64,000 nucleotides of DNA from the NCBI RefSeq assembly GCF_040536835.1, contig NZ_CP159578.1:3286001-3350000 (forward strand). The letters run 5' to 3'. The translations under genes were made by a program, and so were the position numbers. How positions within the stretch are numbered: position 1 is the stretch's first letter; every line of letters starts with the position of its first letter. Under the pieces are notes generated by a model. The model was not told the DNA's origin and searched no databases. It was given only the letters and a program-made list of their open reading frames with translations. This document shows, piece after piece, positions 37,770 through 46,137 of this stretch. This DNA is from Salinicola endophyticus (lineage in GTDB: Bacteria > Pseudomonadota > Gammaproteobacteria > Pseudomonadales > Halomonadaceae).

Positions 37770-37921
37770 TGGGTGGCTCCGTCAGCGGCCAGCGGGGTGA
37801 TTACGAGCTGCGGGTAAAGAGAAAAGACAACGCACCGGCCGGCAAGCGCGATGCGCCGGTATCGTCCATGCTGAGCATAGCAAGCCATAGCCGACGCCGA
37901 TCAACCGCCAGGGAGCCGACC

Positions 37922-39433
37922 ATGACCACCCCACCCGACGCCACCCGCAAGACGCTCTACGCCGAGGCCCAGCAGCGCGGCATCGAGGGGCGCTCGACGA
38001 TGACCAAGGCGCAACTGGCGCAGGCGTTGGCGCAGCACGGCGACGCTGCCGCAGAGGCGCCCCAGGTCGCCACCCGCTATGCCACCTTCAAGCGCCTGGC
38101 CGAAGCGGTCGCCGCGGGCGAATTCGTGCTGCGCCCGCGCGCGCTCAGCGGCCACGAACGCCGCCGCCACGTGCGCCAGACGCTGCGCGAAGACCACCAG
38201 ACGCGTATCGCCGATGGCTCCGAAGAGGCCAGTGCCAAGTTCGACAAGCTCGCCGATTCGCTCTTCTCGTTCTTCCGGGGTACCGCCCTGCTGTTCTATC
38301 GCGACATGGCCGGCGACGACGCCTGGATGCCCACGGTGCTTGCGCTGGGTGACGTTCATCCCAGCAATTTCGGCGTCATGCCCAACGCCGATAACGTGCC
38401 GATCTTCTCGGTCAACGATTTCGACGAGGCCTACTACGCCCCCTTCACCTGGGACCTCAAGCGCGGCGCGGTGGGCTTTCTGATCGCCGCCGAGACCGAG
38501 GGCGATCTCAAGCGCAAGCAGGCGCTCAAGGTCGTGCGCCACTTCGTCGAGGGCTATATCGACGCGATGCAGCGGCTGGCGCGGGAGGGCACCGAGCAGG
38601 ATGAGGAGATGCGCCACGACAACGCGCCCAAGTTGATCAAGAAGCTGTTCGAGGATGCCGACGAGCCCCGCGACGAATGGCTGGCGGAGGACTATCTCGA
38701 CGAGGGCCGCCGCGGCTTCCGCCCGACCCAGAAGCTGGTGCCGATCTCCTCGCGGCGCGACGAGTTCCAGACGATCATGGATCGCCTGATCGCCGACAAC
38801 GACATCGAGATACCGGCCCGTGCCCGCGCGCAGGATGGCAAGGGCGTGCACGTGAAGGACGTGGCGATCCGGCTCGGCCAGGGTACCGCCTCGCTCGGGC
38901 TGAACCGCTACTACGTGCTGCTCGAAGGCCCCGGCGGCGAGGGCAAGGACGACCTGATCATCGAACTCAAACAGGCCCGGCGCTCCGCCCTATCCGGGCT
39001 GGTGCCACCCTCAGCCTATACCCTGGACAGCCGCGCCGAGCGCATCAGCCACGCCCAGGCGGTCCATCTGGTGCGCGGCGACATCTTCTACGGCCACGTC
39101 GAGTTCGAAGGCCACAGCTATCTCTCCCGCGAGCGTGCGCCCTTCCGCGACGATATCGACCTCGACGACCTCTCCAAGAGCGAGTGGAAGACCTACGCCC
39201 GCCTATGCGGCCAGGTGCTGGCCGGCGTGCACGCCCTCTCCGACGACTCCGGCCGGATCGACTACGACATCGAACCCGCGATCGTGAAGGCGGTGACACC
39301 CGCCGAGCTATTCACCTGCGACATGGTGGAGTTCGCCGCCGAAGCCGCCGATCGCCTGCGTCGCGATCACGAGATGTTCCGCGAGGACCACGCTCATGGC
39401 GCCTTCGAGCATCTGGACTGGGTACATCGGTGA
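37922..39433 (+). CDS. DUF2252 family protein
   Basis: A 503-residue DUF2252 protein, a family with a distant kinase-like (aminoglycoside phosphotransferase-like) fold: RMAG-type entry FYRDMAGDD, LGDVHPSNFGVM, NDFDEAYYAPFTWDLKR, and IIELKQARRSAL. The first 35 residues (TLYAEAQQRGIEGRSTMTKA) resemble a SAP/Rho-N-like nucleic-acid-binding motif, an addition not required by the family. The start ATG at 37922 follows CAGGGAGCC; the frame is open to 37769. The biochemical role is unknown. Confidence 0.85.
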   Translation: MTTPPDATRKTLYAEAQQRGIEGRSTMTKAQLAQALAQHGDAAAEAPQVATRYATFKRLAEAVAAGEFVLRPRALSGHERRRHVRQTLREDHQTRIADGSEEASAKFDKLADSLFSFFRGTALLFYRDMAGDDAWMPTVLALGDVHPSNFGVMPNADNVPIFSVNDFDEAYYAPFTWDLKRGAVGFLIAAETEGDLKRKQALKVVRHFVEGYIDAMQRLAREGTEQDEEMRHDNAPKLIKKLFEDADEPRDEWLAEDYLDEGRRGFRPTQKLVPISSRRDEFQTIMDRLIADNDIEIPARARAQDGKGVHVKDVAIRLGQGTASLGLNRYYVLLEGPGGEGKDDLIIELKQARRSALSGLVPPSAYTLDSRAERISHAQAVHLVRGDIFYGHVEFEGHSYLSRERAPFRDDIDLDDLSKSEWKTYARLCGQVLAGVHALSDDSGRIDYDIEPAIVKAVTPAELFTCDMVEFAAEAADRLRRDHEMFREDHAHGAFEHLDWVHR

Positions 39434-39490
39434 GTGGAGAGCAGGTGCATCGGCACCGCTTCGGTCGAAAGACAAATCAGGAGGCAGACA

Positions 39491-39865
39491 ATGGATCAGG
39501 TCACTGGAGGCTGTCTGTGCGGTAACGTCCGCGTCACGGCACATGGCGAGCCACTTCGGGTCGGCATCTGCCACTGCATGGACTGCCGCAAGCATCACGG
39601 CGCACTCTTCTATGCAGCCGCCGACTATCCCACGGAGGCGGTCACTATCGAAGGCGAGCCACGTGAGTACCAGGGACGCCACTTCTGCCCGGTCTGTGGT
39701 TCGTCGGTCTTTGCGGTGAGCGACGGCGAAATCGAGCTGCATCTGGGCGCGCTCGACAACCCCGACCAATTCACGCCGGCGTATGAGCTATGGACGATCC
39801 GACGCGAAAGCTGGCTGCCGCCCTTTCCCGCCATGGCGCGCTTCGACCGAGATCGCAAGGAGTAG
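39491..39865 (+). CDS. GFA-family (glutathione-dependent formaldehyde-activating-like) protein
   Basis: A 124-residue zinc protein with the GFA/CENP-V motifs GGCLCGNVR, CHCMDCRKHHGA and FCPVCGSSVF, giving the expected Cys ligands for two zincs. CAGGAGG ahead of the ATG at 39491 fixes the start. It may act on a small thiol adduct; the family name reflects S-hydroxymethylglutathione formation by one member only. It lies just after the DUF2252 gene. Confidence 0.88.
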   Translation: MDQVTGGCLCGNVRVTAHGEPLRVGICHCMDCRKHHGALFYAAADYPTEAVTIEGEPREYQGRHFCPVCGSSVFAVSDGEIELHLGALDNPDQFTPAYELWTIRRESWLPPFPAMARFDRDRKE

Positions 39866-39912
39866 TTAGCTGCCCCCCTCGATGCCGGGCCGTCGACACA
39901 CTGGAGCTCGCT

Positions 39913-40527
39913 TCAACCGAACGGCCGGCTCTCCTCCCTGTCTCGCGCCTCCCGCACGGCAGGTCTCTCGCCGATTCGCTCACGGTAGCCATTCAGCGCC
40001 GGCCAATGTGCAAGCTCGATCTCGAAGAAACGGCACCAACCGAGCAGCGTATAGAGATAGGCATCCGCGACGCCGAAGCGCTCTCCCATCAAGTAATCCT
40101 GCCTCGCCAGCACGCCCTCGAGGTAGTCGAAACGCTTGTGTATCTTGGCGCGGAAGCGCTCGCCGGCCGCAGCGGGCAGTGAGGCATCGAACAGCGGCGC
40201 CAGACCGGCATGGATCTCGCTGTTGATGAACGCCAGCCATTCCTGCAGCCGGTAGCGTTCCCAGCTCGCTGCCGGCGGCGCCAGATCCGTGCGCGGAGAG
40301 ATATCGATCAGATACAGCAGTATTGCCGGGCCTTCCGTCAATATCTTGCCATCGTCCAGTTCCAGCGCCGCGACGTATCCCTTCGGATTGATGGTCATGA
40401 AGTCCCGACCATCCTGGGTCATTTTCTTACGGTTATCGACGCGCACCAGCTCGAATGACAGACCTAGCTCACGCAAAACGATGTGCGGCGAAAGCGAGCA
40501 GGTCGCAGGCGCGTAATAGAGCTTCAT
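39913..40527 (-). CDS. Glutathione S-transferase (GstA/beta-class-like)
   Basis: A 204-residue GST beginning MKLYYAPATCSLSPHIVLRE, the beta-class hallmark with the catalytic-region Cys10. GYVAALELDDGKILTEGPAI binds glutathione, and the helical domain includes FGVADAYLYTLLGW. It is divergent from the LysR gene at 40647, which probably controls it. Confidence 0.9.
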   Translation of the reverse strand: MKLYYAPATCSLSPHIVLRELGLSFELVRVDNRKKMTQDGRDFMTINPKGYVAALELDDGKILTEGPAILLYLIDISPRTDLAPPAASWERYRLQEWLAFINSEIHAGLAPLFDASLPAAAGERFRAKIHKRFDYLEGVLARQDYLMGERFGVADAYLYTLLGWCRFFEIELAHWPALNGYRERIGERPAVREARDREESRPFG

Positions 40528-40596
40528 CGAAACGTCTCCCAGAGTAGCGACATGCCGTTATTGGCCATCGGGTTATCAGGATGCGTCTCGCTCTTG

Positions 40597-40613
40597 TATC
40601 CGTAAAATGGATA
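40597..40613. promoter_or_regulatory. Inverted repeat upstream of the LysR gene
   Basis: TATCC-N7-GGATA, a perfect 5-bp-arm inverted repeat of LysR-site size, 33 bp before the LysR start and 69 bp before the divergent GST start. The surrounding sequence is AT-rich (GATATTTGATC, AGATATTAGC). Confidence 0.45.
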
Positions 40614-40646
40614 TTTGATCGTTCAGATATTAGCTAAACTACTACC

Positions 40647-41531
40647 ATGATGAATCTCACCCATTGGCGCTTGATCGTGGCCGTAGCGGATACCGGCACG
40701 ATTTCGCAAGGTGCCGAACGCGTCGGCATGACCCAGTCCGCCGCCAGCCAGGCAATCGCCCAGTTGGAGAAAACCCTGGGCGCCCCGCTGTTCACTCGCC
40801 TGCGTCGTGAGGTGATCCTGACGGCCTTTGGCGCGTCGGTCGTCGAGCACGCACGCGCCATGCTCACCAGTCTGAATGCCATTCGTGCGCTCGCCGATGA
40901 ACGCAAGGGTCTTGGTAACGGTCGACTTCGCCTGGGCAGCTTCCCCTCGATCCTCTCGCGTTGGCTCCCCACTCTGCTTTCGACCTTCCGCCAGCGCCAC
41001 CCGGGGATCGAGATCGTGCTGCTGGAAGGCAGCGACGAGGAAGTCGAAACCTGGCTGGCCGGGCGCAACATCGATCTGGGCGTGGTATTGAACCCCACAC
41101 CGGATCGTCACCCGCTGATACTCGGCCGCGATGCCTGGGTCGCCTTGCTACCCTCGTCACATCCGCTTGCCCGGCGCGCCAGCACGCAGGGTGTCGAGCT
41201 GGATGAACTCGTCACACAGCCGTACATCCATGCCAGCGGCGGTTGCCGCGTCAACGGTCAGAGTCTGGCTGAAGCCAGAGGTCTGACGTTCGGTGAGGTT
41301 CGCGTGAGCGTACGAGATTGGGCCAGCGCTTGCGCCCTGGTACGTGAAGACATGGGCATCGCCATCGTGCCTGAATCGGTGCTGCCGGAAGACAGAAAGG
41401 GCCTGCGCGTACAGCCCTTGCGGCCGAGAATAGAGCGCTGTTTCGGGCTGGTCGCGGCCGCCCCGGTGGAAAATGCCCCTGTGTTGAACACGTTCTGGCA
41501 GCACGTCGAAAACGCGAAGCACAAGAAGTAA
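40647..41531 (+). CDS. LysR-family regulator
   Basis: A 294-residue LysR protein (NLTHWRLIVAVADTGTISQ; TQSAASQAIAQLEKTLGAPLF). The effector domain is complete. It is divergent from the GST gene. The start could be either of two adjacent ATG codons (40647 or 40650). Confidence 0.87.
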   Translation: MMNLTHWRLIVAVADTGTISQGAERVGMTQSAASQAIAQLEKTLGAPLFTRLRREVILTAFGASVVEHARAMLTSLNAIRALADERKGLGNGRLRLGSFPSILSRWLPTLLSTFRQRHPGIEIVLLEGSDEEVETWLAGRNIDLGVVLNPTPDRHPLILGRDAWVALLPSSHPLARRASTQGVELDELVTQPYIHASGGCRVNGQSLAEARGLTFGEVRVSVRDWASACALVREDMGIAIVPESVLPEDRKGLRVQPLRPRIERCFGLVAAAPVENAPVLNTFWQHVENAKHKK

Positions 41532-41570
41532 GCAACAGCGCGTGAGCCATCAAAAGACTTGGTACCAGCG

Positions 41571-41869
41571 CTAAGCCTCTACTAACCAACTTGCGAAGGC
41601 GTCGGCCTTTGGCTCCCCTTCGCGTACCGCATAGATCACCAGGCGCAGATGACGGCTCTCGTCGACGACCAGACTGGTGTGCTCGAAATCGATCTCGCCG
41701 AGATCGGGGAGATCGAGAGCACGCACGCCCTGACACGGGGCATCCACCTCGTGCCGGCGCCACCACTGGCGAAATTCGGGTGAGTGCGGGCGAGTTCGCT
41801 GACCAGTTGGCCAATGGCGGGATAGTTCCCCGCCTGCGCATGGTCGCGGCGAAAACTGGAGAGCATGCG
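41571..41869 (-). pseudogene. Frameshifted remnant of an XRE/MmyB-type regulator (C-terminal part)
   Basis: The minus strand encodes RMLSSFRRDHAQAGNYPAIG then QLVSELART in one frame. At about 41782 the sequence continues in another frame as SPEFRQWWRRHEVDAPCQGV and later FEHTSLVVDESRHLRLVIY. Together these form the MmyB-like ligand-binding domain of XRE regulators, with one frameshift (one base missing). The N-terminal helix-turn-helix is absent. It is a dead gene fragment. Confidence 0.7.
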
Positions 41870-42026
41870 CGGCGCCTCGCTCGGCGGGCTTGCCCTGGCA
41901 CTGCACATGCCCGTCGACACGCTATCCTTTGCCGCCGGCCTGGTCGCTCTGCTGGGTCTGGGACTCAGCCTGTGGCTGCGGCGGCGGGCCCCAGCGCAAG
42001 ACACAGGGTGCCCAGAGGCTCGCTAG
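41865..42026 (+). pseudogene. Remnant of a membrane transporter (last helix, MFS-like)
   Basis: A 53-codon frame, too short to be a transporter, reading DTLSFAAGLVALLGLGLSLW followed by LRRRAPAQ. This looks like the last helix and basic tail of an MFS transporter. Its stop codon is the TAG of the CTAG duplicated next to the MITE, so the original end was probably altered by that insertion. It starts where the divergent MmyB remnant starts. Confidence 0.45.
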
Positions 42027-42213
42027 GCACTGTCTGAAAAGTACTGCGCTCGCCCATGCGGCGTTAAAAATCGACTGGAGCGCCAGCCCGGTCAAAAATG
42101 CTCATTTACACCCCGTAAACTGGAGCGCCAGCCCGGTCCGTTTTCGCCGATTTTTGCCTTAGCTGCGCGCCCCGGCCTTGCCTTCGCTCGTCGACTTTTC
42201 AGACAGCACCTAG
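42023..42213. mobile_element. MITE-like non-autonomous element with CTAG target duplication
   Basis: The 183-bp element (42027-42209) has terminal inverted repeats GCACTGTCTGAAAAGT (42027-42042) and the complement of GTGCTGTCTGAAAAGT (42194-42209), 14 of 16 matching, flanked on both sides by CTAG (42023-42026, 42210-42213). It has no ORF. Inside, a perfect 20-bp direct repeat starting ACTGGAGCGC occurs at 42074-42093 and 42119-42138, and GTTAAAAATCG/CGATTTTTGCC form partly complementary arms. A CTAG duplication is typical of IS5-group transposases (target YTAR); the parent family is inferred. Confidence 0.75.
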
Positions 42214-42279
42214 GCGGTCGCAGATGAGTGCGGTGGCGACAGACGACAGCAGGCCATGGAGGCCAGGCCATCAGGGGAA

Positions 42280-42756
42280 TCACCCCAGCAGCAGATCGCC
42301 CTCGATGGGGATGAACTGACTCGCTGCGTTGATGAGCGAGTGCGCGGTGAGCTTGGGCACACCGTAGACCTCGACCCGCTTGCCGTGGACCTCGCGGATC
42401 TTGCGCGCCAGCAGGTCGAAATCACCGTCACCGGAGACCAGCACCACCACGTCCGCCCGGGCCGCGTACTCGATGGCATCGAGGGTGATGCCCACGTCCC
42501 AGTCGCCCTTGGCGGAGCCGTCCGCGCGCTGAATGAACGGCTTCAGCTTCACTTCGAAGCCGATGCTGCGCAGGGTGTTCTGAAAGCCGCGCTGCTTGGG
42601 ATCGCCGCGGTCGGTGGCGTAGCAGCGCGCGGTCAGCACCTCGCGGCCCGCCGTCGCCCGCGCCCAGAAGCGGCGATAGTCGAACTGCTTGGCGTAGGCG
42701 TCGCGGGTGGTGTAGTAGACGTTCTGGGTGTCGACGAAGATCGCGACCGTGGTCAT
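42280..42756 (-). CDS. NYN-domain (LabA/DUF88) ribonuclease-like protein
   Basis: A 158-residue PIN-like NYN domain: AIFVDTQNVYYTTRDAYAKQ at the N-terminus, KGDWDVGITLDAI in the middle and VVVLVSGDGDFDLLARKIRE later carry the conserved acidic residues of the metal site. The family includes RNases and is common in bacteria as single-domain proteins. It lies between the MITE and mesD with its own short gap; the target RNA is unknown. Confidence 0.87.
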   Translation of the reverse strand: MTTVAIFVDTQNVYYTTRDAYAKQFDYRRFWARATAGREVLTARCYATDRGDPKQRGFQNTLRSIGFEVKLKPFIQRADGSAKGDWDVGITLDAIEYAARADVVVLVSGDGDFDLLARKIREVHGKRVEVYGVPKLTAHSLINAASQFIPIEGDLLLG

Positions 42757-42877
42757 GGGGCGGCATTTCCAGAGGTGGCCGAGCGCCGGCGCCTTTTCTT
42801 ACACCCTCCAGCGAACCAAGACGCGTCGGTGAGCCGTTAATGGCTCACCGACGTCGAACTCGCTGTAGCGGCCGAAG

Positions 42878-43906
42878 CTAGCGGGCGAGTTCCTGGCGCA
42901 CGATCGCCGCACCAGCGCTCAAAGCCTTCAGCTTGCCCTGCGCGACCTGGCGAGACAAGGGCGTCATGCCGCAGTTGGTGCAGGGGTAGAGCTTGTCGGC
43001 ATCGACGAACTGCAGCGCCTTGCGCAGGGTCGCGGCGACCTCTTCCGGTGTCTCGATGGTGTTGGTGGCCACGTCGATAGCCCCGACCATCACCTTCTTG
43101 CCCCGGATCAGCTCGATCAGCTCCATCGGCACGTGGGAGTTCTGGCACTCCAGCGAGACGATATCGATATTCGACGCCTGCAGCTTGGGGAAGATCTCTT
43201 CGTACTGGCGCCACTCCGACCCCAGGGTCTTCTTCCAATCGGTGTTGGCCTTGATGCCGTAGCCGTAGCAGATATGCACGCCGGTCTCGCACTCGACCCC
43301 TTCGATGGCTTTCTCCAGAGCGGCGATGCCCCAGTCGTTCACCTCGTCGAAGAAGACGTTGAAGGCGGGCTCATCGAACTGAATGATATCCACGCCGGCC
43401 GCCGCCAGGTCGCGGGCTTCCTGGTTGAGGATCTTGGCGAACTCCCAGGCCAGCTTTTCGCGACTCTTGTAGTGGCCATCATAGAGCGTATCGACCATGG
43501 TCATAGGCCCGGGCAGCGCCCATTTGATCGGCTGGTCGGTCTGCTGGCGCAGGAACTTGGCATCCTCGACGAAGACCGGCTTCTCACGCGCCACGGGGCC
43601 GACCACCGAAGGCACGCTGGCGTCGTAGCGGTCGCGGATCTTGACGATCTCGCGCTGCTCGAAATCGACGCCGCTCAAGTGCTCGATGAAGGTGGTGACG
43701 AAGTGCTGGCGAGTCTGCTCGCCGTCACTGACGATATCGATACCCGCCCGCTGCTGGTCGTGCAGGGAGACCCGCAGTGCGTCCCGCTTGCCCTCGGCCA
43801 GCTCCTCGTCCTGCAGTTTCCACGGCGACCAGAGCGTCTCGGGCTGGGCCAGCCAGGCGGGCTTGGGCAGGCTACCGGCGGTCGATGTGGGCAACAGAGT
43901 CTTCAT
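42878..43906 (-). CDS. mesD: Core methionine synthase MesD-type (MetE C-terminal-like)
   Basis: A 342-residue protein covering only the catalytic half of cobalamin-independent methionine synthase: SLPKPAWL at the start, IIQFDEPAFNVFF, the zinc ligands in HICYGYG and the Cys in CTNCGMTPLS. It lacks the N-terminal half found in MetE. A DUF1852 gene lies directly upstream in the same orientation. That pairing defines the MesD/MesX type of folate-independent methionine synthase described from Acinetobacter, which needs DUF1852 and oxygen and whose methyl donor is unknown. The symbol rests on this context. Confidence 0.85.
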   Translation of the reverse strand: MKTLLPTSTAGSLPKPAWLAQPETLWSPWKLQDEELAEGKRDALRVSLHDQQRAGIDIVSDGEQTRQHFVTTFIEHLSGVDFEQREIVKIRDRYDASVPSVVGPVAREKPVFVEDAKFLRQQTDQPIKWALPGPMTMVDTLYDGHYKSREKLAWEFAKILNQEARDLAAAGVDIIQFDEPAFNVFFDEVNDWGIAALEKAIEGVECETGVHICYGYGIKANTDWKKTLGSEWRQYEEIFPKLQASNIDIVSLECQNSHVPMELIELIRGKKVMVGAIDVATNTIETPEEVAATLRKALQFVDADKLYPCTNCGMTPLSRQVAQGKLKALSAGAAIVRQELAR

Positions 43907-44005
43907 GCAAAAATGACCTTCATAACGGGTTGAGCAAAGAATGTGGTTGTAACGGGCTGATCAAAAAACGTCGCTGAAACGGATCGACCCATTGGCACGG
44001 GTCGG
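43907..44005. repeat. Degenerate 27-bp tandem repeat between mesX and mesD
   Basis: AACGGGTTGAGCAAAGAA (43924), AACGGGCTGATCAAAAAA (43951), AACGGATCGACCC (43978) and CACGGGTCGGTCAAAAAG (43996) are diverged copies with spacings of 27, 27 and 18 bp. They fill the gap between mesX and mesD and run into the mesX stop region. Confidence 0.6.
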
Positions 44006-44989
44006 TCAAAAAGAGTAGCTGGCCGACCACTGCTCGAGCACCTGGCGGTAGGGCTTGATGAAGTGCCGCTCGGTGAACTTGCCCTGCTCGACGGCGAGCT
44101 GGCTGCGCTCTTCACGGTCGTAGACGATGCGCGTCAGCGAGTAGTCCTGATGCTCCAGGCTCGGCTGGTAGATCTTGCCGGCGACCGAGTTGGCGTTGTA
44201 GATCTCGGGGCGGTAGATCTTCTGGAACGTCTCCATGGTGCTGATGGCGCTGATCAGTTCGAGATCGCTGTAGTCGGCCAGCAGATCACCGGAAAAGTAG
44301 AACGCCAGCGGCGCGACGGCCTGCGGCGGCATGAAGTAGCGCACCTCGAGCCCCATCTTGCCGAAGTAGAAGTCCGTCAGCGAGGAGTCGTCGTTTTCAT
44401 ACTCCACGCCCAGCACCGGGTGGCGATTGTCGGTCTGGCGATAGACCTTGCTGCTGGAGACGCTGAGGCAGATGACCGGCGCCTTGCTGAAGGAAGCCCG
44501 GTAGGCGTCGGAGTCGACGAAGCGCTTGAACAGCTTGCCGTGCAGATCACCGAAGCCCTCGGGGATGCCGAACTCGGAACGATCGCGGTTGTGCTCCGAC
44601 AGCCACACGCTGAAGTCGTAGTCGCGCACATAGGAGGAGAAGTTGTTCCCCACCATGCCCGGAATACGCTTGCCGGTGTGCTTGTCGATGATCGTCGTCT
44701 TGAGCATTTCGATCGCCGGGAAGGTGTCGTCCTCGTTCTCGGCCCCCACGCTCAGCTCACCGGTAATGATGTCGAGCTCGACGGCGTAGCGATCCGCCCT
44801 GGGGTTGTCCCAATGCGCCAGGGCATTGAAGCGGTTGTCGATCATCGTCAGCGCATTGCGCAGATTCTCCTCGCGCCGCTCCCCTCGCGCCAGGTTGGCG
44901 AAGTTGGTGGTGGTGCGCGTGTTCTCGGCCGGGCGATAGTTTTCGTCGAACCGCACGCTCTTGATATCGAATGTGAAATCGTGACTCAT
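44006..44989 (-). CDS. mesX: DUF1852 protein, MesX-type methionine synthase partner
   Basis: A 327-residue DUF1852 protein starting MSHDFTFDIKSVRFDENYRP, with TTTNFANLARGE and SEHNRDRSEFGIPEGFGDLH. AGGGTG about eight bases before the ATG at 44989 supports this start; the frame is open to 45148 but the extension has no family match. It is immediately upstream of mesD. Family knowledge: DUF1852 (MesX) is required with MesD for oxygen-dependent methionine synthesis. Whether it supplies the methyl group or an oxidation step is not known. Confidence 0.85.
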   Translation of the reverse strand: MSHDFTFDIKSVRFDENYRPAENTRTTTNFANLARGERREENLRNALTMIDNRFNALAHWDNPRADRYAVELDIITGELSVGAENEDDTFPAIEMLKTTIIDKHTGKRIPGMVGNNFSSYVRDYDFSVWLSEHNRDRSEFGIPEGFGDLHGKLFKRFVDSDAYRASFSKAPVICLSVSSSKVYRQTDNRHPVLGVEYENDDSSLTDFYFGKMGLEVRYFMPPQAVAPLAFYFSGDLLADYSDLELISAISTMETFQKIYRPEIYNANSVAGKIYQPSLEHQDYSLTRIVYDREERSQLAVEQGKFTERHFIKPYRQVLEQWSASYSF

Positions 44990-45864
44990 CGCGAAAGCAC
45001 CCTGTTGGTCGAGATGTTGGTCGAGAGAGCCGCTGGCGCCCTGAGAAGGCCCAGCGTCCATCAACGCAGTTGGCCAGCACGTGGTTCTCAGTACGGGTTG
45101 CCAATACGGATTGGCGAATACCCTGTCTGGCGTATCGGCGACAGGCACCTGGGCGACTGCCGTCGAAGCGGATGTGCTATTTATGCCAGAGCGGCTGGAT
45201 GCATGAAAAGCGATAAGAATTCAGCTCAAGATGAATCACACTCATGAAGGGCACGAGATCTGGCCGGGCGACCAAGGTGCCCCCTGTGCGAGCCCCCGAT
45301 GAGCCAAAAGCCAGCAGGCCTGTCGCCAGCTCCCCGCCGATGTGGGACCTCCCCCCGCTGCTCGCATCGAATAACCCACCTTCGGAAATCAGCCATCACG
45401 GCGTCAAATTCAGCCGTCACGACACCAAGGGCTAAAGCTACCCGCGCCATTTTCGTAGACGAACCTAGCGACAGCTCCCTTCACAATGACAGTCATGGCC
45501 CACATGCATCCCCGAAATATCCGGAAAAATTCCTGGATCCACCCCACACCCATCGCAAAGATTCGAGCACCAAAGTCAGTAGAACAATCGAGAATGTTTC
45601 GGTTTCAATCGATGCATTAAAAGACCAATAACGCATCTGACCAATCAACAATATAGCGAGAATCGAGCCTACATTTTTCTACCAAATGCAGAGATCATGC
45701 ACCGGAATTCATGTAGTCAGTTATCCATCACTGATCGTCCAAGGCTCGCCCTGGACAGGCGTCGACAGCCTTCCCCCTTGTTGTACTGGGAATCGAAAAC
45801 TGAAAATACATCAGAAGATTTTCGTCAATAACCCGATGGTCTTATACGCCTTCCGCGAACGCGC
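44990..45864. other. Long stretch without a recognisable gene
   Basis: About 875 bp with lower GC from 45450 onward. Short frames on both strands have no family signature. It presumably holds the mesX promoter at its left end (minus strand). I looked for a SAM-type riboswitch before mesX and could not recognise one by eye. It may be decayed coding sequence. Confidence 0.5.
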
Positions 45865-45923
45865 TTGACAACAAAAAAAGTGTGCCATAGGCTTCAGAAA
45901 CTCGGTATTCCCGGCCGGGAATA
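45865..45923 (+). promoter_or_regulatory. Promoter and TetR-type operator of the porin operon
   Basis: TTGACA (45865-45870), 17 bases, TAGGCT (45888-45893), and then the palindrome TATTCCC-GGCC-GGGAATA (45906-45923) at about +6 to +24. The same TATTCCC-N4-GGGAATA sequence occurs behind the promoter of the MpaB-family gene at 50972-50989. A repressor bound here would block transcription of the small ORF and the porin - rubredoxin - aldehyde dehydrogenase genes. Confidence 0.75.
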
Positions 45924-45942
45924 GAGATGTGGGGAGATAGCC

Positions 45943-46137
45943 ATGAGCAACGCGATGACACGACTATCCGGGGTTATACGCGTCATGCCGCGGCGGGCGA
46001 GACTACCTGGCACCCGCTGGCTCGGATCACTAAAGCAGGCATCCACCATTCGCCATGGTGAATCACACTTTAGTCCAACCCCTCGTCCGCACTCCTGTCT
46101 ACCCCAGCCGCCCCCATCGCTCACGCGACAATATTAG
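45943..46137 (+). CDS. Small ORF directly behind the regulated promoter
   Basis: A 64-codon frame (MSNAMTRLSGVIRVMPRRAR...) with a very good GGGGAG site seven bases upstream, 19 bp after the operator. The protein is basic and Pro-rich at the end, with no recognised family. It could be a leader peptide, or the 5' end of a lost gene whose promoter now drives the porin. Confidence 0.3.
   Translation: MSNAMTRLSGVIRVMPRRARLPGTRWLGSLKQASTIRHGESHFSPTPRPHSCLPQPPPSLTRQY

Noticed and set aside
41591..42037. 148-codon plus frame across the MmyB remnant
   Set aside because: Arg/Ala-rich shadow; the minus strand has recognisable MmyB-domain sequence in two frames.
44990..45200. SAM riboswitch ahead of mesX
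   Set aside because: I could not find the conserved core or expected pairing of any SAM-sensing class by eye; a covariance model search would be decisive.
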